A stretch of DNA of 64,000 nt, taken from the NCBI GenBank assembly GCA_900554335.1, contig USGT01000002.1, forward strand, positions 95,738-159,737, read 5' to 3'. The notes beneath the pieces were generated by a model. That model worked only from the letters and a program-made list of their open reading frames with translations. It ran no database searches and was not told the DNA's origin. The position numbers and the translations under genes are program-made. Numbering within the stretch: position 1 is the first letter of the stretch; each line of letters begins with the position of its first letter. This document shows positions 25,719 through 33,733 of this stretch, in pieces. This DNA is from an uncultured Oscillospiraceae bacterium. GTDB taxonomy: Bacteria > Bacillota > Clostridia > Oscillospirales > Acutalibacteraceae.

Positions 25719-27500
25719 ATGAATACTACTTCAAAAACAAAACCTGAAAAAAAGGTTAACCACTCTTTTGCGGCCGGTGCGCTGATTATGACCATTGGAA
25801 TGTTCATAGTTAAGCTTGCTGGAGCGGCTTTTAAAATCCCGCTTTCTTACATTTTAGGAGGAGTGGGGTTTGGCTATTTCACCACGGCTTACAATATGTA
25901 TAGCCCGATTCACGCGCTTGCAACGGCAGGTTTGCCAATTGCTATTTCAAGAATGGTTTCGGGCTACATGACTCAAGGGCGCTACAAAGACGTTAAACTC
26001 ATGCACAAAATTTCTATTCCGCTTTTTATGGCAACGGGTCTTTTCGGCTCGCTTTTAATGATTTTTGGCTCATTTTATTACGTCCAGCTTGTTAATGCCC
26101 CGGGCTCGCTTTACTCGCTTTTAGCTCTTGCACCAACGATTTTCTTTTCTTGCCTTATTTCAATTTACAAAGGCTACTATGAAGGCCTCAGAAACATGGT
26201 TCCAACCGCTGTTTCGGAGATAATCGAAGCTTTCGGCAAAGTTATTTTTGGAATAAGCCTTGCATGGCTCACGGTTTCTTACGGGATGAGCGAATTCCAA
26301 AAATTTGGCACGGTCTTTGGCACGGCTTATGAAACGAAAGAAGCCGCAAAACTCGCAATTTTGCCTTGGGTTTCAGCTGCGGCGGTTGTTGGAATAACGC
26401 TTGGCTCAGTCGCAGGGTATCTTTACATGCTTATTAAATTTAAAATCTGCGGTGATGGAATTACGCCTGAAGAATTAAAAGAAGCGCCGAAACCCTATCC
26501 TGTTAAAAAAATCATGAAGATGCTTCTTAGCATTTCTGTTCCCGTTGCTTTGGGCGCAATTATCATGAATGTGGCTTCAACTATAGATTCTACCTTGATT
26601 CAAACAAGGCTTAATGATATAATGAACTCGACGCCTGAAGCGTTATTGAAGGTTTACGGCAGTTTGATACCTCAGCAGAACATTAAAGCAGGGAAGGTTC
26701 ATGTCTTTTTGCTTGGATGTTTTGGATACATGAACACAGTTGTAATGGTTTTGCCGACTATTACTCAGGGTTTTGCCATAAGCGCACTGCCAAATGTAAC
26801 TTCAGCTTGGGTCAGCGGCGTTAAAGAAAAAATTAAAAGCAGTATAGAAACTGTTTTAAAAGTTACAAGCATTGTTTCTTTGCCAATTGGAATTGGAATG
26901 TCAGTCCTTTCGCTTCCTATTATGGATTTAATTTATAACACATTTGGCAAGAACAAAAGTGCCGAAGAAGTCGTTATTTCTTCGCACATCATGGGCATTT
27001 ATGCTCTTGGAATTATTTTTGTTGCAATCGGAACACCAATTTGCAGCACTCTGCAGGCTGTGGGAAGAGCTGATATTCCGCTCAAAGCCCTTACTGCCGG
27101 AGTTGTTATGAAAATTGCTTTTAATTATATTCTGGTTGGAATCCCTGAAATCAATATTCAAGGCGCAGGAATAGGCACACTTATTTGCTATCTGTTTGTT
27201 TGCGCGGTTACTCTTTTTTCGCTCAAAAAAGAAACGAAAGTTTCGCTTGATTTCACAGGCGTGTTTTTAAAGCCGCTTTTATGCGCTTTGATTTGTGGAG
27301 CCACTGCGTGGGCCTCTCAAGGCTTGATGGCGATGGCTATTCCTTACAAACTTGCAACGGTTATTGCAATAGCTTTAGCTGCGGTTGTTTACGTTTTTGC
27401 GCTGTTTTTGACGAAAACTGTTACTTCGAAAGATTTAGCCACTATTCCAAAATGCAAAAAAATAATAAAAGTACTTGAAAAATTTGGAATGATGAGTTAA
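25719..27500 (+). CDS. spoVB: SpoVB/YtgP-family (MurJ-like) lipid flippase
   Basis: This multi-helix MOP-superfamily transporter moves lipid-linked polysaccharide precursors across the membrane; SpoVB acts in spore cortex synthesis. The sequence AGAAFKIPLSYILGGVGFGYF and the segment ATAGLPIAISRMVS are typical, and about 14 hydrophobic helices are visible over 593 residues. The ATG at 25719 follows AAAGGA. The gene order spoVB-mazG-HU mirrors spoVB-yabN-yabO of B. subtilis, favouring SpoVB over the other MurJ paralogues. Confidence 0.85.
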   Translation: MNTTSKTKPEKKVNHSFAAGALIMTIGMFIVKLAGAAFKIPLSYILGGVGFGYFTTAYNMYSPIHALATAGLPIAISRMVSGYMTQGRYKDVKLMHKISIPLFMATGLFGSLLMIFGSFYYVQLVNAPGSLYSLLALAPTIFFSCLISIYKGYYEGLRNMVPTAVSEIIEAFGKVIFGISLAWLTVSYGMSEFQKFGTVFGTAYETKEAAKLAILPWVSAAAVVGITLGSVAGYLYMLIKFKICGDGITPEELKEAPKPYPVKKIMKMLLSISVPVALGAIIMNVASTIDSTLIQTRLNDIMNSTPEALLKVYGSLIPQQNIKAGKVHVFLLGCFGYMNTVVMVLPTITQGFAISALPNVTSAWVSGVKEKIKSSIETVLKVTSIVSLPIGIGMSVLSLPIMDLIYNTFGKNKSAEEVVISSHIMGIYALGIIFVAIGTPICSTLQAVGRADIPLKALTAGVVMKIAFNYILVGIPEINIQGAGIGTLICYLFVCAVTLFSLKKETKVSLDFTGVFLKPLLCALICGATAWASQGLMAMAIPYKLATVIAIALAAVVYVFALFLTKTVTSKDLATIPKCKKIIKVLEKFGMMS

Positions 27501-27567
27501 TATGGGAATAAATGTAAAAACTTGAAAAAGTTTACATTTTAAGACGTTTAGAAGGGCAGTGATAAGT

Positions 27568-28290
27568 ATGGAGCCAGTCCACAGACGTAAGTATTCAGCC
27601 GAAGATCTTGCAAAGCTCATCAGAACGCTAAAGTTCTCTGAAGGCTTCAAATTGGACAAGACTCAAAAACACGAGAGTATAAGGTCTAATTTGATAAAAG
27701 AAGCTTATGAGGTTTTGGAAGCCATAGATATGCAAGACAGCGAATTGCTAAAAGAAGAGCTTGGAGACATTCTTTTGCAAGTTATGCAGCATTCAAGCAT
27801 TGAAGAGGAAAAGGGAAATTTTTCTTTTGATGATGTTGTGAGCAGTGCCTGCGAGAAAATTTTGGCGAAATATCCTCATCTTGCGATTGAAAAAAGTGCA
27901 GAAAGTAATGTTTACAGCATGCCTCAGCGAAGACCTAATTTGTCAAGAATGAGAAGTTTTGGTCAAAATGACCAAACAGAAAAAACCGTTATGCCAGCTT
28001 TAATTGAAGCAAGAAAAATTCAAGAAAGGGCTGCAAGGCTCGATTTTGGTGTGTTTTCGGTGGGTGAAGCCTTCAATGAAGCGTTCGAAAGACTTCATTA
28101 TCTTGAAACTTTAATTTTGGGAAGACGAAAAGAATTTTATGAAAAAGAATTTGGAGATTTAATTTTCTCGGTCTCAGAAATCGCGAGATTACTGGGTATT
28201 GACGCTGAAACTGCTCTCCATAATTCGAGCGAAATATTCAAAAATGAGTTTTTATGTAAATTGTCGCTTGCAAATAGAAATAATCTGTAG
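27568..28290 (+). CDS. mazG: MazG-family nucleoside triphosphate pyrophosphohydrolase
   Basis: MazG enzymes hydrolyse (d)NTPs to monophosphates and clear non-canonical nucleotides. Two MazG-like halves are visible. The first has QKHESIRSNLIKEAYEVLEAID and EELGDILLQVMQH; the second has EFYEKEFGDLIFSVSEIARLLG, where the E-x-x-GD metal-binding residues are retained. The usual CPWD of the N-terminal half is degenerate (FKLD). The start is taken as the ATG at 27568; a GTG at 27559 is possible but too close to the AAGGG. It lies about 70 bases after spoVB, in the order seen in Bacillus. Confidence 0.88.
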   Translation: MEPVHRRKYSAEDLAKLIRTLKFSEGFKLDKTQKHESIRSNLIKEAYEVLEAIDMQDSELLKEELGDILLQVMQHSSIEEEKGNFSFDDVVSSACEKILAKYPHLAIEKSAESNVYSMPQRRPNLSRMRSFGQNDQTEKTVMPALIEARKIQERAARLDFGVFSVGEAFNEAFERLHYLETLILGRRKEFYEKEFGDLIFSVSEIARLLGIDAETALHNSSEIFKNEFLCKLSLANRNNL

Positions 28291-28368
28291 TAACATTAAT
28301 ATGCATTCAGAAACTACCTATTTTTGGTATTTTTGATATAAAATAATAAAAACATGGGGGACATCTGT

Positions 28369-28644
28369 ATGAATAGATCTGAATTAATTGCTAAAATTGC
28401 AGAAAAAAGTGAACTTTCAAAGAAAGATGCTGAAAAAGCAGTTGCAGCATTCATCGAATCTGTTACTGAAGCATTAGTTTCAGGAGACAAAGTTCAGCTC
28501 GTAGGATTCGGAAGCTTTGAAGTACGCAGACGCGAAGAGCGTGCAGGCCGCGACCCACGCACAGGAAATGCTATCACTATTCCTGCAAGCAATTCACCAG
28601 CTTTCAAAGCAGGTAAAGCACTCAAAGATGCAGTAAACAAATAA
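28369..28644 (+). CDS. hup: HU-family DNA-binding protein
   Basis: HU is a small dimeric nucleoid protein that bends DNA. The protein begins MNRSELIAKIAEKSELSKKDAEKA and has the GFGSFEVRRREERAGRDP arm region and FKAGKALKDAVN tail, 91 residues in all. The ATG at 28369 is preferred over one at 28354 because it gives the standard N-terminus and has GGGGGA upstream. It corresponds in position to yabO of the spoVB-yabN-yabO order but is a true HU. A strong terminator follows. Confidence 0.96.
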   Translation: MNRSELIAKIAEKSELSKKDAEKAVAAFIESVTEALVSGDKVQLVGFGSFEVRRREERAGRDPRTGNAITIPASNSPAFKAGKALKDAVNK

Positions 28645-28661
28645 GATTTGTTTAAAACTAT

Positions 28662-28694
28662 GAATCTTCTGATTTTTTCAGAAGGTTCTTTTTT
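28662..28694 (+). terminator. Terminator after the HU gene
   Basis: An eleven-pair stem with one G-U (28662-28672 with 28678-28688) and a short T loop is followed by TTTTTT. Confidence 0.9.
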
Positions 28695-28696
28695 GT

Positions 28697-28725
28697 TTGA
28701 AAAAATAGGCTATTTGTGGTAATAC
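28697..28725 (+). promoter_or_regulatory. Promoter placed directly at the uvrC start
   Basis: TTGAAA (28697-28702) and TAATAC (28720-28725), 17 bases apart with TGG before the -10 box, would start transcription at about 28732. That is only a few bases before the uvrC ATG at 28736. Confidence 0.55.
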
Positions 28726-28735
28726 TAAAGCTGTT

Positions 28736-30562
28736 ATGAATAATATTTATTTGAATTTAAACGAAAAATGCAAAACCCTTCCTAACTCCCCGGGGGTTTA
28801 CCTTATGCACAACAGTGATGGGGAGATAATTTACGTCGGTAAAGCTAAAAATTTAAAAAATAGAGTGTCATCTTATTTCCTTTTTGAACATGAAAAAGGT
28901 TCGAAAGTAGAAAAAATGGTGGAAAACGTTAAAAATTTTGAATATATAATTACCGATAGTGAATTTGAAGCGCTTGTTTTGGAGTGCAGCCTCATAAAAA
29001 AGCACCAGCCGAAATATAATATTTTGCTTAAAGATTCGAAAGGCTACAGTTACATTAAAATCTCAAATGAAACTTGGCCGAAGGTTTCTTACGTGAAGCA
29101 AAAAAGCAGCGATGATGCCGTTTACATTGGGCCGTATATGAGTTCTTTTTCGGTTAAAAAGACAGTTGAAGAAGTTTCGAAAATTTTTAAGCTTCCCAAC
29201 TGCAGCCGTGACCTTAGCAAAAGGTGGAAACGGCCGTGCCTTAATTATTACATCAATCGTTGCAGCGCGCCGTGCATCAGGGCGATTTCTCACGAAGAAT
29301 ACCTCGCTGTTATTGCCGAGGTTAAGGATTTTCTTAAAAATGGAATTAACAAAACTGCTAGCGATCTTAAAAAGCAAATGGCCGAGGCTTCCGAAAACAT
29401 GCAATTTGAAAAAGCCGCTAAAATAAGAGATAAAATAGCGGCAATTGAAAAAATAAAAAGCAAGCAAAAAGTCGTTTCTTACGGCGCGAGGGAACAAGAC
29501 GCCATAGCTATTTCCAGGAGCGAAAACGATGTTTCCGTGCAGATTTTCAGGTTTAAAAACGGCGATATGTACGAAAGCGAGAACTTTTTATTAAACACTT
29601 CCCAGCCTGATGATGAAGTCAGAGCGGAATTTTTGAAACAATTTTATGAAACTCAAAAATTTATTCCTAAAACGATTATTTTAGATGGCAATGCGGAAGA
29701 TTTTGAATTAATCGAAAAATTAATTTCAGAAAAAGCAAAAAAGAAAGTTAAAATTGAAATTCCTCAGAAAGGCAAGGCGTTTGAGCTTATTCAAATGTGC
29801 AAAAACAACGCTTACGAGAACCTTCTGAGAAGCAGCGGGGTTAAAACGAAAGAGGATTTTTATCTTCAAGACCTTAAAAATTTGCTTGGCCTTGAAAAGC
29901 TCCCGAAGAGAATTGAAGCTTATGATATTTCTAATCTTTTTGGTTCAAATTGCGTTGCTGGAATGGTTGTTTTTGAAAATGGCAAACGCCTAAGAAAAGA
30001 TTACCGCCGTTTTAGCATGAACTATATGCAGGATGATTTTGCGGCTATGAATTCTGTTATAACGAGGAGATTTAGCCACGAAGGCCTTAAAAATGACGAT
30101 AAAGGCTTCGAAAAAATGCCTGACCTTGTTTTAGTTGATGGCGGTTTTGGGCAGGTTAAAGCGGCTAAAAAGGCCTTAAATGAGCTTGGAATTAATATTC
30201 CTGTTTTTGGGATGGTTAAAGACCGCAAGCACAGAACCCGGGCGCTCACGACGGAAAATGAAGAAATTGAAATAAAAAATAACGGCAGGCTATTTTTGTT
30301 CATAACCTCCGTTCAAGATGAAGTGCACCGCTACACCATTAATTACCACCGCAAATTGCGCGAAAAAGGCGTCAAAACCTCTGAACTTGATAAAATCAAA
30401 GGCGTCGGAAAAATACGCTCAAAAGAGCTTTTAAAGGCTTTTGGAAGCATTGAAAAAATTTACGAAGCTTCCGCCGAAGAAATTGCTAGCGTTAAAAGCA
30501 TAACCGAGCCTTGCGCCAAAGAAATTTACAATTACTTTCACGGCAGTGATGTTAAGAAATAG
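28736..30562 (+). CDS. uvrC: UvrABC system protein C
   Basis: UvrC makes the two incisions around DNA damage in nucleotide excision repair. The GIY-YIG nuclease domain spans about 14-96 (PGVYLM, IIYVGKAKNLKNRV). A UVR/UvrB-binding segment lies near 205-240 (FEKAAKIRDKIAAIEKI). The C-terminal RNase H-like nuclease starts at DISNLFGSNCVAGMVVF and includes LVDGGFGQ, and tandem helix-hairpin-helix motifs close the protein (KIKGVGKIRSKELL). The length of 608 residues is standard. No ribosome binding site precedes the ATG, and a promoter sits immediately upstream. Its 3' end overlaps the convergent rluD-type gene by 11 bases. Confidence 0.96.
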   Translation: MNNIYLNLNEKCKTLPNSPGVYLMHNSDGEIIYVGKAKNLKNRVSSYFLFEHEKGSKVEKMVENVKNFEYIITDSEFEALVLECSLIKKHQPKYNILLKDSKGYSYIKISNETWPKVSYVKQKSSDDAVYIGPYMSSFSVKKTVEEVSKIFKLPNCSRDLSKRWKRPCLNYYINRCSAPCIRAISHEEYLAVIAEVKDFLKNGINKTASDLKKQMAEASENMQFEKAAKIRDKIAAIEKIKSKQKVVSYGAREQDAIAISRSENDVSVQIFRFKNGDMYESENFLLNTSQPDDEVRAEFLKQFYETQKFIPKTIILDGNAEDFELIEKLISEKAKKKVKIEIPQKGKAFELIQMCKNNAYENLLRSSGVKTKEDFYLQDLKNLLGLEKLPKRIEAYDISNLFGSNCVAGMVVFENGKRLRKDYRRFSMNYMQDDFAAMNSVITRRFSHEGLKNDDKGFEKMPDLVLVDGGFGQVKAAKKALNELGINIPVFGMVKDRKHRTRALTTENEEIEIKNNGRLFLFITSVQDEVHRYTINYHRKLREKGVKTSELDKIKGVGKIRSKELLKAFGSIEKIYEASAEEIASVKSITEPCAKEIYNYFHGSDVKK

Positions 30563-31469
30563 AATCTAAAACTTTTTGAAAATATTCCGGCAAATCGCTT
30601 GAAAACCGCATGTGTTTTTTGAGCGTCGGGTGGAAAAACCCAAGAGTTCTCGCGTGGAGGCATTGGCCTTTTAAAAACGGGAACTCATTTTTTCTGCTTT
30701 TGCCGTAAACTTCGTCGCCGGCAATTGGGTGGCCAAGGTAGCTCATGTGAACTCTTATTTGGTGAGTTCTTCCGGTTTCAAGTTTTAGTTTTATGTGCGA
30801 ATATTTTTGATATTTTTTAATAACTTCATAGTGCGTTATGGCGAGTTTCCCTGCCGAATTTGAAACCGCCATTTTTTTCCTGTCTATTTTGTGCCTAGCG
30901 ATGAAAGTCCGCACGGTGCCGGAATCATTTTTAAGATTCCCGTGAATCACGGCTTCGTATTCTCTTTCAAAGCTGTGGTTTTTTATTTGCACGGCAAGTT
31001 CGTTGTGGGTTTTGTCGTTTTTCGCAACTATCAAAAGCCCGCTGGTGTCTTTGTCTATTCTGTGAACAATCCCCGGCCTTATAACGCCGTTTATGCCCGA
31101 AAGAGATCCTTTGCAGTGGTGAAGAAGAGCATTAACCAAAGTTCCGTCGTAATTTCCTGGCGCAGGGTGGACGACCATGCCCTTTGGCTTGTTAACGACT
31201 ATTAAATCATCGTCTTCGTAAACTATGTCAAGCGGGATGTTTTCCGGCTTAACTTCGAGCGGTTTAGCTTCGGGAATCGTTACTGAAATAGTTTGATTTT
31301 TGCTTATTTTCGAGTTTTTTTGCGCTGCTGTGCCGTCTATTTTAACGTAGCTTTCCTCGATTAATTTTTGAAGTCTTGAGCGCGAAACGTCGTTTAATTT
31401 TTCGCTTAAAAATTTATCTATTCTTGTTCCTTGCGAGTTTTCGTCAACTAAAAATCTAAAATCTTCCAC
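30552..31469 (-). CDS. RluA/RluD-family pseudouridine synthase
   Basis: This enzyme isomerises uridines in 23S rRNA or tRNA. The N-terminal S4 domain (about 14-65) precedes the catalytic domain with VVNKPKGMVVHPA and the GIVHRIDKDTSGLL motif carrying Asp139. ETGRTHQIRVHMSYLGHPIAGD is the conserved C-terminal segment. At 305 residues with an S4 domain it fits RluD or the YlyB group of Firmicutes. It starts four bases after the stop of the radical-SAM gene on the same strand, so the two are likely cotranscribed. Confidence 0.92.
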   Translation of the reverse strand: MEDFRFLVDENSQGTRIDKFLSEKLNDVSRSRLQKLIEESYVKIDGTAAQKNSKISKNQTISVTIPEAKPLEVKPENIPLDIVYEDDDLIVVNKPKGMVVHPAPGNYDGTLVNALLHHCKGSLSGINGVIRPGIVHRIDKDTSGLLIVAKNDKTHNELAVQIKNHSFEREYEAVIHGNLKNDSGTVRTFIARHKIDRKKMAVSNSAGKLAITHYEVIKKYQKYSHIKLKLETGRTHQIRVHMSYLGHPIAGDEVYGKSRKNEFPFLKGQCLHARTLGFFHPTLKKHMRFSSDLPEYFQKVLDSIS

Positions 31470-31473
31470 TTTT

Positions 31474-32169
31474 TCACCCCACTCCGAGGTCTGTGTTGCT
31501 TATTAACACGTCAATCTGGCGGTCGCTCTTAATTTTGGGGTAAATCTCTTTTATGAACTTCCCTATTAAAATCGGGTCGGGTGAGATTCTCGTTGAATTT
31601 TTAACGAAAACGCTAACGGTGAATCTTTCGAAATATTTTTTTGCAAGTTCTATGTCGTTTTTTATGGTTTCGAACTTTTGGCCTTTAACGCCAACAAGCA
31701 AGCAAACGCTGCTGAAATATTTTGAAACGTCTTCAGCGGTAACATCTTCCGGGATGCCTTTATTCCAGCTGGACCTTAGCTCGCCGCTGAATGTTTCTAT
31801 TCCTGTTCTGAATTTAACATTTATTCCTTTGAATCTTTCTGCAAATTTTTCAAGCTTGTTTCTGTAGGCCCAGTGGACTTCAAACCAAAGCTCTTTTACG
31901 TTTTTTTCAAGGCATTTTTTGTAAATTAAATCCAGGGTTTTGTCGTCAAGTTCCATTGCAGAACCTGAATTTATAACGTCTAAAACCCCGAATTCACCCG
32001 TTATTTTTTCAATTACTTTGGAGTTTAATTTAAAAGGATCTTCGCTTACATCTTCAAAATAGTCGCAAAATTTGCATTTTTTCCAAAAGCATCCTGAGCC
32101 TTGCAGGAGTATGAATTCTCGGGGGAATTTTTCAAATATTTTTGAGTACCTTATTTCAACCTTTTTCAC
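31474..32169 (-). CDS. Small radical-SAM-like protein with a Cx4Cx2C cluster motif
   Basis: The 231-residue protein has an N-terminal GSGCFWKKCKFCDY segment, then a TIM-barrel-like pattern (VLDVINSGSAMELDDKTLDLIY, LWFEVHWAY, FRTGIETF, CLLVGVKG). This fits a radical-SAM enzyme, but the cluster cysteines are spaced C-x4-C-x2-C rather than the usual C-x3-C-x2-C. The start is a GTG at 32169, seven bases after AGAGG. It is probably cotranscribed with the downstream pseudouridine synthase. I cannot assign a substrate; a role in RNA or cofactor modification would be a guess. Confidence 0.75.
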   Translation of the reverse strand: MKKVEIRYSKIFEKFPREFILLQGSGCFWKKCKFCDYFEDVSEDPFKLNSKVIEKITGEFGVLDVINSGSAMELDDKTLDLIYKKCLEKNVKELWFEVHWAYRNKLEKFAERFKGINVKFRTGIETFSGELRSSWNKGIPEDVTAEDVSKYFSSVCLLVGVKGQKFETIKNDIELAKKYFERFTVSVFVKNSTRISPDPILIGKFIKEIYPKIKSDRQIDVLISNTDLGVG

Positions 32170-32223
32170 TAAAAAACCTCTTTTTATTTTTATTATAAAT
32201 CACTGCGGTTTTAGCCGCAAGCA

Positions 32224-32251
32224 TTAAAAAAGCTTCTAAAAAAGAAGCTTT
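32224..32251 (-). terminator. Terminator of the USP-like gene
   Basis: On the minus strand AAAGCTTCT pairs with AGAAGCTTT (32251-32243 with 32237-32229) and is followed by T-rich sequence. It overlaps the stop codon of the gene. Confidence 0.8.
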
Positions 32252-33644
32252 AGTTTTTCTTTGAATAAAGAAGCATTACTGTATTTTTCGAGTCATTTTT
32301 TATTTTTTCGAAAGTCGTTTTGGTAATGTATTTATCGCTGCATTGATACCATGCTCCATTTTCGCCTTTTGAATAAGCATAATAGTGCCAAATTTGGTTT
32401 AGCTTGCTGTGGCAAACAGCGCATTTAAGCTCGAATTCTTGGCCGTTTGAGCTGTAAGTCTCGACGAAATTTTTGCTTTCTTTTGTTGGTATGCAGAATA
32501 TTTGGTATTTTGCATTTTCGATCGCATCATTATTGGACGTTAATGGTTTTTTCTCAGGTTGTGAAGGAATATCGTTTATGTCTGCTGTAATAGTGATGTT
32601 AAGGTCGAGTTGCTTGCAGGGTAGGTCTAGTTTCATCAATGTGTCGAGTGCGTCTTGCTGCTTTTTTGTTTCAGTAGGGTAGAGAAATGAAATTAAAATC
32701 TCCAGCTCATCTTTCAGTTCCTCGTCTGAAATTGTGTTGCCGCTTGCGCTGATGGTTTTCATCACGTTGTTAAGAAGAATCAATTTTTCATTGCCCTTTT
32801 CTTCCACGTTGCCGTTTTTAATTTCCGGAATATGGCGAAGAAGCTGCAAAATCACGTTAAGATGGCAGGAATTACCAATATTTGGCAAGCCTTTAATATC
32901 ATAAATCTTCTGTGCTTTTTGAGCTTTTTTGTTTGATAATATTTTCTGCACTTCGGGTTTAATTTCTTTGGGCAAAATGTGGTGCAAAATATAAGGTGGG
33001 GTAAAGCTGAGGAATTCTTTGTCAAAAAGCAACTTTTCTATTTTATTTAAATCAAGGTTTTGAGGGTTGATTTTTTTTGATTTGAAAAATTCTTCGAGAT
33101 GTTTTCTTGTGCTTTCGTCTTTTTCCAAAACGGATTTTAATTTTTTGCTGGCTTCTTCTCTTTGCTTGCTGTCTAAATTTTTTAATATTTGATAATAAAA
33201 TTCTTTTATTTCTTCTTCGGTTAGTTCTTCGGGTTTGTTTATTAAGTAGTAAATTGCTGCTCCGAGCGCTGTGGCGGATGTGATTCCAAGCATCGCTAAA
33301 AGCGTGGTTGAGATTATTTTTGAGGCTTTACTTCCGGCTGTTGGCGCTGCTTGAATTGGCGTGGTTCCAAGCGAAAGTGCGGCCAAAGTTACTGCCAGGG
33401 GCTTTTTTATGCTGTCGCTGAGCACTCCGCCAGAAATTTTGCTTAAATTTTCGTCGGTTAATTTCTCGCTCGTTTTTTCCAGAAGCTCGTTTATTCCTTC
33501 TTCGAAATCTTCTTTTGAAATGCCGCTGTCAAGGCTTTTAAAAAGCTCGAATATTTCATTTGTGGTTTCAAGTTTTATTAATTTTTTTGAAAGCTCTTTA
33601 TTTTCACAAATTTGGTTTATTGCGTTTTGCATTTGTTTTGTCAT
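32250..33644 (-). CDS. USP-like (peptidase C19) cysteine protease fused to a Nif11-like double-glycine leader
   Basis: Residues are numbered from the third of three tandem ATGs (33644), seven bases after AGGGGG. Residues 1-73 resemble a Nif11-type RiPP leader ending in LTDENLSKISGG. Hydrophobic stretches follow at about 81-99 (ending IQAAP, signal-peptide-like) and 112-135 (membrane helix), then a charged helical linker (140-245). The C-terminal domain carries three boxes of ubiquitin-specific proteases: the Cys box GLPNIGNSCHLNVILQLL with Cys260, a QQDALDTLMKL element at about 329, and the His box with WHYYAY (His420) followed by WYQCSDKYI (Asp437). The triad looks intact. I see no ubiquitin-like protein or peptidase-exporter gene nearby. 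The fold call is by motif only, so substrate and activity are unknown. Confidence 0.78.
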   Translation of the reverse strand: MTKQMQNAINQICENKELSKKLIKLETTNEIFELFKSLDSGISKEDFEEGINELLEKTSEKLTDENLSKISGGVLSDSIKKPLAVTLAALSLGTTPIQAAPTAGSKASKIISTTLLAMLGITSATALGAAIYYLINKPEELTEEEIKEFYYQILKNLDSKQREEASKKLKSVLEKDESTRKHLEEFFKSKKINPQNLDLNKIEKLLFDKEFLSFTPPYILHHILPKEIKPEVQKILSNKKAQKAQKIYDIKGLPNIGNSCHLNVILQLLRHIPEIKNGNVEEKGNEKLILLNNVMKTISASGNTISDEELKDELEILISFLYPTETKKQQDALDTLMKLDLPCKQLDLNITITADINDIPSQPEKKPLTSNNDAIENAKYQIFCIPTKESKNFVETYSSNGQEFELKCAVCHSKLNQIWHYYAYSKGENGAWYQCSDKYITKTTFEKIKNDSKNTVMLLYSKKN

Positions 33645-33669
33645 CATCATACCCCCTGAACTTTTTCGA

Positions 33670-33704
33670 AATAAAAACGTGATATCCTTTTAATAAGATA
33701 CCAC
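33670..33704 (-). terminator. Terminator after the MORN gene
   Basis: On the minus strand GTGGTATC pairs with GATATCAC (33704-33697 with 33686-33679), followed by GTTTTTATTT. A weak promoter for the USP-like gene (TTGATT, 17 bases, TATCTT) would overlap the same stretch. Confidence 0.75.
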
Positions 33705-33733
33705 ATTTTTTAAAAGTAATCAAATTTATGATT

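Noticed and set aside
32202..32221. Second hairpin downstream of the USP-like gene as another terminator
   Set aside because: The TGCGG/CCGCA stem is followed by mixed sequence rather than a T run and lies over the likely promoter of the radical-SAM gene.
32250..33644. A simple Nif11-type bacteriocin precursor
   Set aside because: The protein continues for about 390 residues after the GG site with a membrane segment and three ordered protease motifs, so it is not a small modified peptide.
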